Assembly (NCBI RefSeq): GCF_900102265.1
Contig: NZ_FNBH01000003.1
Coordinates: 372,001-436,000, forward strand
DNA from: Epilithonimonas hungarica
Lineage (GTDB): Bacteria; Bacteroidota; Bacteroidia; Flavobacteriales; Weeksellaceae
DNA length: 64,000 bases
Direction: 5' to 3'
The notes below the pieces were generated by a model. That model was not told where the DNA came from, did not search any database, and was given only the letters and a program-made list of their open reading frames with translations. The position numbers and the translations under genes are program-made. Positions 15,463 to 23,918 of this stretch are shown here, in pieces (within the stretch, counting starts at the first letter, position 1; every line of letters starts with the position of its first letter).

Positions 15463-17967
15463 CTATTGATTTGAATTGTCCCGCCTTTGCATTGCGATAT
15501 GCTTAATGGCGAGTTCTACATTACCGTCCAGTTCGGAAGCAAGCTGCATTACTTCCATTTTTTCGGTTTCTTCGGTCGTATAGGCGAGGTATTCCTCCAA
15601 ACTAACTTCGGTGGCATAGACTGCCGAGTGCGTACCACCTAAGCCAATCCAAACCTCTTTGTAAAGTCGGCTTGCATCGTTGTTCATATTGATGGAAAGT
15701 ACCTGCCCTTTCTCTTTGTCCGTCAATCCGAGCATCGCCTGTATGTCATCAAACTTGTTCATATACTTGCGTTGGTCAAGCAGGATTTTACAGTCGGAGT
15801 TGTTGATGATACTTTCTTTCACAATAGGCGACTGGATGATGTCGTCCACTTCCTGCGTTACGACAATCGCCTCCCCGAAGAATTTGCGGACAGTCTTAAA
15901 CAAGTACTTGATGTATTCTGCCATTCCCTCTTTGGCAATCGCTTTCCAAGCCTCCTCAATTAAGATGAGCTTGCGAATACCTTTCAGTCGGCGCATCTTG
16001 TTGATGAACACCTCCATAATGATAATCGTGACTATGGGAAAGAGGATTTTGTGGTCTTTAATCGCATCAATTTCAAACACGATAAAGCGTTTGGAAAGCA
16101 GGTCTAACTGCTTGTTTGAGTTCAGCAGGTAATCATATTCGCCATCCTTGTAATAGGGTTCGAGAACGTTCAGGAAATTGGCAATGTCAAAATCTTTTTC
16201 CCTGACCTGCTTTTCTTCCAGTACCTTGCGGTAGTCGCCTTTCACATACTCATAGAAACCGTTGAATGACGGGTAAATATCTTGCTGTTTGATACGTTCG
16301 ATATAACCGCTTACCGCATTGGAAAGGGCAACTTCTTCTGAACGGGTTGGCGGTTCATCATCACGTTTCCATAAGGTCAGTATCAGGGTTTTAATACTTT
16401 CCCGCTTTTCAATGTCGAACACACCATCATCGGTATAGAAAGGATTAAAGGCAATCGGGTTATCTTCGGTATAAGTGAAGTAAACACCGTCTTCGCCTTT
16501 GGTCTTTCCTTTGATGAGTTCGCATAAACCCTGATAAGAGTTACCTGTATCTACCAACAGTACGTGTGCGCCCTGTTCATAATACTGCCGTACCATATGG
16601 TTCGTGAAGAACGATTTACCACTTCCCGATGGACCAAGTATAAACTTGTTCCGGTTCGTGATGATACCACGCTTCATAGGCAGGTCGGAAATATCCAAAT
16701 GGATAGGTTTTCCTGTAAGCCTGTCAGCCATCTTGATACCGAACGGCGAGGGCGAATTGTGGTAGTTGGTTTCTTCCGTGAAGAAGCACAATGCAGGCTC
16801 AATAAAAGTGTAAAAACTTTCCTCACTGGGGAAGTCGCCAGCATTGCCCGGCATTCCTGCCCAATACAAGGTCGCTACGTCCGTTGTGTTGTGGCGTGGC
16901 TTACATTCCATAAGTGCTAACGCACTACCGCAATCATTCTTTAGCTGCTTCAGTTCCGCAGGGTCTTCCGACCACGCCATAATGTTGAAGTGCGCACGGA
17001 TAGATGACAGCCCGAAGCTGTGGGCTTCGTTCAGGTACTTTTCTATCCACTCTTTGTTGATTTGGTTGGCACGGCTATACCTTGCCAGTGAGTGCATATT
17101 CCTTGCAGACTTCTCAAACTTTTGCAGGTTGTCTTCGCTGTTATCTATAAACAGGTATTGGTTGTAGATGTGGTTGCAGCTTAACAACAAGCCCACAGGT
17201 GCGGCGAATGATAAACGGCAGTCGCTCCGGTCGGTGGACAGTTTTTCGAAACGGGTATCTGCCGATACCGTTCCGGGCAAATCGTCGGTATCTGAAAGCG
17301 TGTGCAGGCTTAACCTTTTATTGCCTATGCGCACTTCTTCGGTTCCGAGTGCGATGTCCTGCATCGGCGTTCCGGCTCCCCTCGATAGCGTGAGGTATTG
17401 CTCCAGTAACCCCTGCGTGTCGTCGGTTCCGATAATTTCATCTTCGGTCAGACGTTTCAGGCTTACAAAACCGCTATCGTTCACGATACGCTCAAACTGT
17501 GCTACCGCTTCCATAAAACGGTGTATCGTTTCCTTGTTCCTGATTTCCTTTGGTATCAGCGAACCTTTGCAAAGCGAACTGAAGTTGCTTTGCATCCGCA
17601 TACGCTCTTTGGAGGTCTTCGTAAGGAACAGGTAACAATAGTGGTTTAAAAACGGTCGCTCGTTAAAATGGCGTTGATAAGACTTTGATAAAAAGCTCTG
17701 GTCTTCCTGTGCCAAGTCGGGCGCATAGTTCTCCTTAATGTACCAATCCTGTTTGTGAATGACCGTAAAATCCGGTAAGGTCTTGATAGCCTTGTGCCAA
17801 GCGGAATGTATGGCTTCATACTCGATAGATGCTACCGTAAACAGTTCCGGCAAACGCACTTCAAAACAGGCGGTAATGTCCGCATCTTTGGAAAGGATGC
17901 AGTTGTTCTCTACTGCCAACAAAGGAAATTTGTTTTCCAGTGTGGTGGTCTTTGCAACATTTCTCAT
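15463..17967 (-). CDS. traG: Conjugation ATPase TraG (VirB4 family)
   Basis: 834 residues. An N-terminal VirB4 domain is followed by a RecA-like ATPase with Walker A LGPSGSGKSF (~440), Walker B KLILIEEAWK (~665) and a downstream VVTQEVDDI segment. This is the TraG ATPase of CTnDOT-type elements, which powers assembly of the secretion channel at the inner membrane. Its ATG overlaps the stop of the DUF4133 gene by 4 nt. Confidence 0.96.
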   Translation of the reverse strand: MRNVAKTTTLENKFPLLAVENNCILSKDADITACFEVRLPELFTVASIEYEAIHSAWHKAIKTLPDFTVIHKQDWYIKENYAPDLAQEDQSFLSKSYQRHFNERPFLNHYCYLFLTKTSKERMRMQSNFSSLCKGSLIPKEIRNKETIHRFMEAVAQFERIVNDSGFVSLKRLTEDEIIGTDDTQGLLEQYLTLSRGAGTPMQDIALGTEEVRIGNKRLSLHTLSDTDDLPGTVSADTRFEKLSTDRSDCRLSFAAPVGLLLSCNHIYNQYLFIDNSEDNLQKFEKSARNMHSLARYSRANQINKEWIEKYLNEAHSFGLSSIRAHFNIMAWSEDPAELKQLKNDCGSALALMECKPRHNTTDVATLYWAGMPGNAGDFPSEESFYTFIEPALCFFTEETNYHNSPSPFGIKMADRLTGKPIHLDISDLPMKRGIITNRNKFILGPSGSGKSFFTNHMVRQYYEQGAHVLLVDTGNSYQGLCELIKGKTKGEDGVYFTYTEDNPIAFNPFYTDDGVFDIEKRESIKTLILTLWKRDDEPPTRSEEVALSNAVSGYIERIKQQDIYPSFNGFYEYVKGDYRKVLEEKQVREKDFDIANFLNVLEPYYKDGEYDYLLNSNKQLDLLSKRFIVFEIDAIKDHKILFPIVTIIIMEVFINKMRRLKGIRKLILIEEAWKAIAKEGMAEYIKYLFKTVRKFFGEAIVVTQEVDDIIQSPIVKESIINNSDCKILLDQRKYMNKFDDIQAMLGLTDKEKGQVLSINMNNDASRLYKEVWIGLGGTHSAVYATEVSLEEYLAYTTEETEKMEVMQLASELDGNVELAIKHIAMQRRDNSNQ

Positions 17968-18293
17968 AGGGCATTCTGTTTAGGAGTGAATTTTAAATAG
18001 CGGTGTACAGGCTTGCGGCAGATGATGTGGCGGGGATGCCGTTTATTGGCTGCGATTTTCATCAGCCCGTGTTCGCCGTACTTCCTGTTCAGTGAAAAGG
18101 TCTGCCATACAATGAGCGAAGCACCGCCTGCTCCGAGGAAAAGGCAGATGTATGAGTTTACGCCTGCCATATACAGTATCATCACGAAAATGAGCGTACC
18201 GAGCAAGCCCCCCGCAAAAATGAACAGGTACTGCGCCTTTAGCCCTTTAAATTCCACCGTTCTGCCGATGCCTTTGTTGATATTGTAATTCAT
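17964..18293 (-). CDS. traF: TraF-like protein (DUF4133, VirB3-like)
   Basis: 109 residues from MNYNINKGIGRTVEFKGLKA, the conserved start of DUF4133; a longer frame to 18368 is not needed. Two membrane helices (~24-47 and ~50-70) match the VirB3 class. It is coupled to traG by a 4-nt overlap. Confidence 0.9.
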   Translation of the reverse strand: MNYNINKGIGRTVEFKGLKAQYLFIFAGGLLGTLIFVMILYMAGVNSYICLFLGAGGASLIVWQTFSLNRKYGEHGLMKIAANKRHPRHIICRKPVHRYLKFTPKQNAL

Positions 18294-18304
18294 AAGGCAA
18301 GGGT

Positions 18305-18610
18305 TTAAAGGAAGAATGAACGCAGGATAGTAGCCGCTACAATCAAGAAGATACACGCACCGAACCACGAAGCCGCCGTTTTCGATGTATCGGGGTCGCC
18401 GGAACTAAATTTGTTGTACACTTTAACGCCCCCTATTAACCCGACGACCGCACCGATGGCGTAAATTAACTGGGTTGCGGGGTCGAAATAAGAGGTTACC
18501 ATTTGGGTAGCCTCGTTGATACCTGCCGAGCCATTTCCCTGTGCGAACACACCAATTCCTGACAGCATAGCCACTGCTGCCAGCAAAACTTTTTTTCTTT
18601 GTTTTTCCAT
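18305..18610 (-). CDS. traE: TraE-like protein (DUF4134, VirB2/pilin-like)
   Basis: 101 residues with a signal peptide (cut near VFAQ), then GINEATQMVTSYFDPATQ and two membrane helices (YAIGAVVGLIGGVKVYNKF; ACIFLIVAATILRSFFL). This is the DUF4134/TraE pilin-like family. It is the first gene of the traE-G channel block; a motif array and a terminator of the upstream gene lie in front of it. Confidence 0.9.
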   Translation of the reverse strand: MEKQRKKVLLAAVAMLSGIGVFAQGNGSAGINEATQMVTSYFDPATQLIYAIGAVVGLIGGVKVYNKFSSGDPDTSKTAASWFGACIFLIVAATILRSFFL

Positions 18611-18699
18611 AATTGAAACACATTAATTTGTTACTGTTTATCCCGCACCTTGCGAGCTTTCGGGACAAATGTCTTATGGAAAAAGAGGCGTTACCGTAA

Positions 18700-18754
18700 A
18701 GTGGCAGTCAGAGGAAGTGTTTGGCTGTGAGTGGCTTTGTAACAGGTGTTTGAG
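18700..18754 (+). promoter_or_regulatory. Operator-like motif B, upstream of traE
   Basis: One good core (GTTTGGC at 18719) and a weaker one (GTTTGAG at 18748), preceded by GTGGCAG at 18701. The 29-bp step is looser than at the other arrays. It lies 90-145 bp upstream of traE, antisense to it. Confidence 0.4.
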
Positions 18755-18786
18755 CAAAAAAAAATGCCAAACTTTTTACAGTTTGA
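18755..18786 (-). terminator. Terminator of the gene at 18810-19589
   Basis: On the minus strand CAAACT-GTAAAA-AGTTTG forms a short stem followed by a run of nine T. This would separate the upstream hypothetical gene from the traE block. Confidence 0.7.
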
Positions 18787-18809
18787 CGTTTAGTAACCCG
18801 GTTTTTCAT

Positions 18810-19589
18810 TTACATCTTTCGCCCCTTTTTTCGTTGTAGTTTTTCGGTCGCTTTTTCTTGCAGCTTGTCAGCTTTCAGATTGCTTTTTATCAAACCAACA
18901 AGAAAGGTTTTTTCCCACGGTATTTGCTTTGCGGTAAATTGTAATTTCAAGCCCTGTTTATCCAGTCCGTGCCTAAGCTCAAACCCGTAGTGCCTGTTCC
19001 ACCCAATCCTGTCAAGCAATCTTTGGGAGGAGAACTGCACAGCAATTAAATCTTTGGGCAGCTCTTTGATAGTGCGGTAGTCCGGCTCCTGAAATTCGTG
19101 TGTCTTCGGGTTGTATGGAATGGTGTAGGCTCTTTTATCTTCGTCATAGTAGTTCTGTATATTGGAGAACACAATTCCTTTAGAAAGAAAATCGTCTTTA
19201 GGTCGCAGCATATCCATACGAATATCTACATAGAACGTATGCCCTGCAATATCCACCGTTGGCAGCATTCCTTTGTTTACACGCAAGTCGTATGCTTTCT
19301 CATCAACTATATTTTTTTCCGGCTTTGCTTCTGCCTTTTTCTGCTGCACACCAACTACCCAATCAATATAGCCTTTTGCATCATCCATATTGTGCGGTAC
19401 GGACTTTCTTTGCCCGGACAGCTTGCTATCATCAAGCCCGATGGTAAAGCCGTGATTGGGGAACTCATCAGAACGATAAACGATAATGAGATTATTTATG
19501 TCTTTGCCAACAACATTGTTTTTGTGGCTTGCTATGGTATGTCCTTTATATTCCTCGAATATGTAGTCAGGGTCATCTTTATTAATCAT
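18810..19589 (-). CDS. Hypothetical protein upstream of the tra channel genes
   Basis: 259 residues, soluble, highly basic C-terminus (EKATEKLQRKKGRKM). It has an acidic opening (DDPDYIFEEYKGHTI), a middle part with AGHTFYVDIRMDMLRPKDDF, and QLKFTAK-type beta segments. The arrangement recalls DUF3945-type ICE proteins, which also share the YVDIRMDMLRPKD-like part, but I cannot place it firmly. It lies between the TraD-like gene and the traE terminator. Confidence 0.7.
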   Translation of the reverse strand: MINKDDPDYIFEEYKGHTIASHKNNVVGKDINNLIIVYRSDEFPNHGFTIGLDDSKLSGQRKSVPHNMDDAKGYIDWVVGVQQKKAEAKPEKNIVDEKAYDLRVNKGMLPTVDIAGHTFYVDIRMDMLRPKDDFLSKGIVFSNIQNYYDEDKRAYTIPYNPKTHEFQEPDYRTIKELPKDLIAVQFSSQRLLDRIGWNRHYGFELRHGLDKQGLKLQFTAKQIPWEKTFLVGLIKSNLKADKLQEKATEKLQRKKGRKM

Positions 19590-19665
19590 ACCTGTATTAT
19601 TAAATTGATTAACTATTCATTTTTTATCAGCTTGCTACACCTTTAAAACATAGGGGAGCCGTCTT

Positions 19666-20298
19666 TCAGACAAACTCCCCAATGTCAAAATCACTCAAAT
19701 CACTTTTCCGCAAGGTGGAAGAACTGTTGTCCGTTTCAGCCGAAAGTGTGCTATCCAAAAGCTCGGCAATTTTTCGGGAAGCACCCTCTATGGAATTTTC
19801 CAGTAGGCTGAATAATTCAGTTCCCTGTAATTTCTGAACTATGGCTACCGCTGTTTCCTTTTGAGCGTGTTCCAAATTCTCTTTTTGGAGCAACGCCCCT
19901 ACGGATGTTAGTTCGTCATAGGTAACACCTTGTGCTAAACCGTTATCGCCACCTGATATTCCGTACCTGTTCCATTCTTCTTCCTCTTCTCTCAAATCAG
20001 GCTTACTGAAAACTTCGTCCAGCTCTTCCTGCGGAATTTGAATGCTGACATTTTCATTTTCGTCATATTCAATGTCTAAATTATCGAGGTTTATCTCGGC
20101 TTCAGCTATTTGGCTTTCATTGGCAGTGTTTGGTAGGGATTGGCTTTTTACTGGCTTAGGCTGCCCCATAATATCGGGCAAATGCGGATTTACTTTTTCC
20201 TGTGTCGGCTTTTGCTCCGACCTTTTGTGAATGACAATCTTGTCCTGCAAAAGCAGAGCAATAACTATCAGCAGGCATATTACTATTACAATTTCCAT
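19666..20298 (-). CDS. TraD-like conjugal transfer protein
   Basis: 210 residues: one N-terminal membrane helix (MEIVIVICLLIVIALLLQDK), then a long acidic, poorly ordered region (NLDNLDIEYDENENVSIQIP) and a helical part near the C-terminus. Position after the parA and DUF3408 genes matches the protein called TraD in related elements; that label rests on position and overall form. Confidence 0.6.
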   Translation of the reverse strand: MEIVIVICLLIVIALLLQDKIVIHKRSEQKPTQEKVNPHLPDIMGQPKPVKSQSLPNTANESQIAEAEINLDNLDIEYDENENVSIQIPQEELDEVFSKPDLREEEEEWNRYGISGGDNGLAQGVTYDELTSVGALLQKENLEHAQKETAVAIVQKLQGTELFSLLENSIEGASRKIAELLDSTLSAETDNSSSTLRKSDLSDFDIGEFV

Positions 20299-20300
20299 AG

Positions 20301-20714
20301 CTATATAATGGGTTTAAAACGTTCGTTGAAATAATCTGTAATGTCATCCCCGAACTCCCTAAAGTGGTGTTCAAGAATGTTATCAATGTATGAGTAAAGC
20401 GTAGTTTTTTCTTCCCTCGTTAGTTGCACGATACGGAGCAATCTCTCGTGGTATTCGGGACGGATATAAACAACCTTTCCGCTTCGACCGGAGGGGAAAC
20501 GATTGACCATAAACGTTTCTTCATAATCCACTTTCTTTGAGGAACTGCTACGGGCTTTTTCTTTTGGTTTTACTTCTTTCTGTACTTCCTGTTGTTGCTC
20601 TTTTTGTTGTGCTTCGGGTACGGCAGCGGTCTGGTTGCCACTCATAATATTCATTATCATTTCTTCATCAACATCAGGCTTGTCAAAGTCTTTTCTTCTT
20701 TTATCTGCGGTCAT
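20301..20714 (-). CDS. DUF3408 protein (TraB/TraC-like)
   Basis: 137 residues. A disordered, Gln/Lys-rich N-terminal half precedes the DUF3408 domain (YEETFMVNRFPSGRSGKVVYI, PEYHERLLRIVQL, YIDNILEHHFREFGDDI), which resembles a ribbon-helix-helix DNA-binding fold. It lies 12 nt after the ParA gene, so it may be the DNA-binding partner of that ATPase. Confidence 0.85.
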   Translation of the reverse strand: MTADKRRKDFDKPDVDEEMIMNIMSGNQTAAVPEAQQKEQQQEVQKEVKPKEKARSSSSKKVDYEETFMVNRFPSGRSGKVVYIRPEYHERLLRIVQLTREEKTTLYSYIDNILEHHFREFGDDITDYFNERFKPII

Positions 20715-20726
20715 AGCTAAATGATT

Positions 20727-21494
20727 TTATAAGTTGACAATTTTTAAAAACTCTTCGACAAACATATCTAGCCGGGTTGTTTTCATTAGCAGGGGTTCGG
20801 CAGGCAGCAGACTTGACCGGAATACGCTGTTTGGGGTATCGTCCGTTTCTTTTCTGAAACGCTTACTGTCCATTATCCGTGAGTTCATTACAGACAAATG
20901 AAGTCCGCTAATGACACTTTGGTACACCTCATATATGCCTGTCTTTTCCCGTCCGTCCACCTGGTTCCAGAACAGCCACATTTTTTGTTCCTTATTACGC
21001 TCATCAGTTTCAGGCAGTCCGAGAAATGCTTTTGTAAAGCTCAACGTACTTTCCATAACCAAACGGTCGGCAGTGATTGGAGAAAAAATAAAGTCCATTG
21101 TTCTTAGGGTAGTAAGCACTCCTTTTGTATTGGCAGTACCGGGCAGGTCGAAAAATATTACATCCGGCTCTATTGAGGATTGTTCTACATATTCGAGTGC
21201 TTTTGACAAAGCATCTTCCGCTTTGCAACTGATAATCGGATATGCCTTTTTATTGATGCTTTGGTACAGTTTCATTGCCGCCCTTTTGTGGTAATCGTTC
21301 TGCATAATGGTTTTCAAATCCCTTTCCCTCATATTGGCTAAACTGTGTTGAGGAAAGTCGCAATCCATTACCAGCACATTAAATCCTAAGCGGTAGTGCA
21401 GCACACTGGCGAGCAGTGCAGTCATTGTTGATTTTCCAACACCGCCTTTGGGTGTTGAGAAGCTGATTTTTAAAGTTTCTTTTCTTGTTTCCAT
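20727..21494 (-). CDS. traA: ParA-family ATPase (TraA)
   Basis: 255 residues with a deviant Walker A (STPKGGVGKSTMTALLA), a Walker A' segment (VLVMDCDFPQHSLANMRE) and Walker B (VIFFDLPGT). ParA-family ATPases position or segregate DNA. In CTnDOT-type elements the gene called traA heads the transfer operon. An 8-bp tandem repeat array lies ~180 bp upstream of its start and could be its binding centromere. Confidence 0.92.
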   Translation of the reverse strand: METRKETLKISFSTPKGGVGKSTMTALLASVLHYRLGFNVLVMDCDFPQHSLANMRERDLKTIMQNDYHKRAAMKLYQSINKKAYPIISCKAEDALSKALEYVEQSSIEPDVIFFDLPGTANTKGVLTTLRTMDFIFSPITADRLVMESTLSFTKAFLGLPETDERNKEQKMWLFWNQVDGREKTGIYEVYQSVISGLHLSVMNSRIMDSKRFRKETDDTPNSVFRSSLLPAEPLLMKTTRLDMFVEEFLKIVNL

Positions 21495-21673
21495 TATTTA
21501 AAAATTTATTGTTTCCTGTTTTACCTGTTTTGCACGTTTGAATATTTCCGCTTTCCCTTTTTACTGTATGGTTTTCGGGTAAAGTTTAAATGAGGTTTTT
21601 TGTACGCTTTGCAGGCTTGTAAGACATATTCTTTGGCAGGTGGTAAACCTTACAAAAGGTAAATTGCTTTACC

Positions 21674-21729
21674 GCTTTTATGCTTTTACGCTTTTATAGT
21701 TTTATGCTTTTAAAACCTTATGCTTTTAT
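21674..21729. repeat. 8-bp tandem repeat array (GCTTTTAT), seven copies
   Basis: Seven consecutive 8-bp units: four or five close to GCTTTTA(T/C/A) (at 21674, 21682, 21690, 21706, 21722) and two degenerate ones in exact register (21698, 21714). It lies between parA and oriT. Such phased arrays resemble iterons or parS-like centromeres. Confidence 0.75.
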
Positions 21730-21843
21730 TGCAAACTGCCCGTCTGCAAACCCGATTTCTTTTCTTGCTTAACTACATTTTTTACTGCCTTCATTAAAAC
21801 CGTACAGCAAATAAAGCAGATGATTTTTCTGCTTTGCGGAGTA

Positions 21844-21879
21844 TGGCACTGTTTGGCTTTCAAAGGCAGTGTTTGGCAC
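21844..21879 (+). promoter_or_regulatory. Operator-like motif array C, between parA and mobA
   Basis: Two close units, TGGCACTGTTTGGC and GGCAGTGTTTGGC, with cores at 21851 and 21871 (step 20). If it serves parA (antisense to it, as at the other arrays) the distance to the start is ~350 bp, longer than elsewhere. Confidence 0.6.
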
Positions 21880-22035
21880 TGCCGCACTGTACAATGCTTT
21901 CGTAGAGAGGGGCTTACTTTGTAAAATGATTTTTATTAATGGATTTATGCAAACATCAACTGACAAATCAAGGAGTAACAGCAACGGCATCGAGCCGTTT
22001 TTCCCTGTTACATTCAATCCGTCCCGCAGGGCGGA

Positions 22036-22140
22036 TTTTTGTGTTCACCGGAACACGGCAAGTTGTGTTTTGAGCATCTCGAAACGATTTCCGATGCTCA
22101 AAACAACTTGCCCTGCCGGGGGCGGGAAAACACTCTCCGA
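22036..22140. other. oriT: Candidate origin of transfer (oriT)
   Basis: A 20-bp inverted repeat (22057-22078 with 22093-22112, with one GT insertion) and a 14-nt loop lie 65 nt upstream of mobA. Just before it is a perfect small hairpin (GTGTTC-ACCG-GAACAC, 22041-22056), and just after it a GC-rich CTGCCGGGGGCGGG box. An inverted repeat beside a GC-rich nick-type sequence, directly upstream of mobilisation genes, is the usual oriT layout. The nick site itself is not known. Confidence 0.7.
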
Positions 22141-22176
22141 AGTCGAGGTTTTGTATGGGTTTTAAATGGATTAGTG

Positions 22177-22611
22177 ATGAACGATGACAGCAGAAAACAA
22201 TTAAAAAAGACCGGACGCCGACCTAAACAAGATCCGGCGAAGATTAGGTACACCATTTCCTTTACTGAAGAAGAACACGCCCGTTTTCTTGCCTTATTTG
22301 ACCAATCGGGAATGCAGGTAAAGGCCCATTTTATAACGTCCTGCATTTTTGAGAAGACCGTAAAGACCATTCAGATTGACAAAGGAACAGTTGATTTCTA
22401 TATGCGATTGACTTCGTTTCACAGCCAGTTTCGCTCAATCGGGGTAAACTACAATCAGATCGTAAAGTTGTTGTACAAGAATTTTTCTCAGAAAAAGGCA
22501 TCTGCATTTCTGTATAAGCTGGAAAAACAGACAGCTGAAATGGTCGAATTGTTCAAAAATGTGGTGGAGATAGCGGAACAATTTGATAAAAAATATCTGA
22601 AAAAGCAGTAG
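22177..22611 (+). CDS. mobA: MobA-type relaxosome accessory protein
   Basis: 144 residues from the Met at 22177 (MNDDSRKQLKKTGRRPKQDP); the frame is open further upstream through the oriT region but that part is not coding-like. It contains YTISFTEEEHARFLALFDQSG, a ribbon-helix-helix-like DNA-binding segment, then FHSQFRSIGVNYNQIVKLLY, the typical relaxosome-accessory motif. It would bind oriT and recruit the relaxase encoded 5 nt downstream. Confidence 0.88.
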   Translation: MNDDSRKQLKKTGRRPKQDPAKIRYTISFTEEEHARFLALFDQSGMQVKAHFITSCIFEKTVKTIQIDKGTVDFYMRLTSFHSQFRSIGVNYNQIVKLLYKNFSQKKASAFLYKLEKQTAEMVELFKNVVEIAEQFDKKYLKKQ

Positions 22612-22616
22612 CAAAA

Positions 22617-23900
22617 ATGATAGCAAAAATTGGAAGAAGTGCAAATTTATACGGTGCATTGGCGTACAATAATCTTAAAGTTGAAAAGGAAAACGGACAA
22701 ATTCTGTTTGCCAATAAGATAATTGAAACGTCAAACGGGCAATATTCTGTTGGACAATTAGCCCAATCTTTTGCTCCTTACCTGATAGCGAACCGCAATA
22801 CGGAAAAACATACCTTGCATATTTCGCTCAATCCTGACCCGAACGACAAGGTAAGTGATGACAAGTTCAGGGAAATGGCAGAACAGTATATGAGGGAAAT
22901 GGGTTACGGAGAACAGCCTTTTGTGGTATTCAAACATACCGATATTGACCGCAGCCATATCCATATTGTATCGGTTTGTGTGGACGAAAATGGTGTAAAG
23001 ATTTCGGACAAATTCGAGAAAATGCGGTCTATGAATGTATGCCGAGAGCTTGAAAGGCAACACGGATTGATACCTGCAACGGATAAAGAGCGTAGTCAAA
23101 ATGATAAGGTTTTCCGTCCGGTAGATTATCGGGCAGGCGATATAAAAAGCCAAATTGCTTCGGTTGTTCGCCACTTATCCAATTATTATAAATTTCAGAC
23201 TTTGGGCGAATACAATGCCTTGCTTTCTCTGTTCAATATTACCACAGAAAAAGTGGAGGGCGAGTTACACGGCAAGGCACAGCAAGGTTTACTGTACATT
23301 CCATTAAATGAAAAGGGTGAAAGAGCCGGGCTTCCGTTCAAGGCATCCTTGTTTGGTAAAAATGCAGGGCTTACGGCTTTGGAATTGCATTTTGCGAAAT
23401 GCAAAACAACGCTGAAGGATCATCCCACAAAGGCAACCCTAAAAGCGGCCGTTACCATTGCTCTGCAATCGACCAGCAATGAGCAGGCTTTTAAAAAACA
23501 GTTGACCGAACAGGGCATTAACGTAGTGGTGCGTAGAAATGAAGCAGGTCGTATTTACGGAATGACGTTTATTGACCATAATTCCAAAACTGTTTGGAAT
23601 GGTTCAAATTTGGGCAAAGAGCTTTCTGCCAATACCTTTAATGATTATTGGAATAATAATATTAAACCGGAGATCAAAAAAACCGCTATACAACAACCCA
23701 AACTATCACAGTCAAACAATAACGAAGATTTGCCCGATGAAAAACCACATCATTTGTTCGATTTTTTACCTACTGAAAAACACGAAGACGGTTTGATCGA
23801 AGCATTGGGCGGTTTATTGCCCGAAGCCCAGGGCGACGATTACGAGGAACAGGACTTTGCCAATAAGATGAAGAAGAAAAGAATACGCAAAAAACAATAG
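22617..23900 (+). CDS. mobB: Relaxase MobB (MOBP-type)
   Basis: 427 residues. The relaxase domain occupies ~1-300 and shows the metal-binding three-histidine motif HTDIDRSHIHIVS (~102-114), the FNxKT-like N-terminal segment replaced by AKIGRSANLYGALAYN with candidate Tyr residues, and LHISLNPDPND. It nicks oriT and stays bound to the transferred strand. The C-terminus is acidic then strongly basic (KKKRIRKKQ). The convergent metal ATPase gene ends 18 nt downstream. Confidence 0.93.
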   Translation: MIAKIGRSANLYGALAYNNLKVEKENGQILFANKIIETSNGQYSVGQLAQSFAPYLIANRNTEKHTLHISLNPDPNDKVSDDKFREMAEQYMREMGYGEQPFVVFKHTDIDRSHIHIVSVCVDENGVKISDKFEKMRSMNVCRELERQHGLIPATDKERSQNDKVFRPVDYRAGDIKSQIASVVRHLSNYYKFQTLGEYNALLSLFNITTEKVEGELHGKAQQGLLYIPLNEKGERAGLPFKASLFGKNAGLTALELHFAKCKTTLKDHPTKATLKAAVTIALQSTSNEQAFKKQLTEQGINVVVRRNEAGRIYGMTFIDHNSKTVWNGSNLGKELSANTFNDYWNNNIKPEIKKTAIQQPKLSQSNNNEDLPDEKPHHLFDFLPTEKHEDGLIEALGGLLPEAQGDDYEEQDFANKMKKKRIRKKQ

Positions 23901-23918
23901 AATGTTATGTTAGACGTT

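Noticed and set aside
21674-21729. CRISPR array
   Set aside because: Units are 8 bp and contiguous without spacers; no cas gene nearby.
22039-22176. Longer mobA start upstream of 22177
   Set aside because: The extension runs through the oriT inverted repeat and has no coding character.
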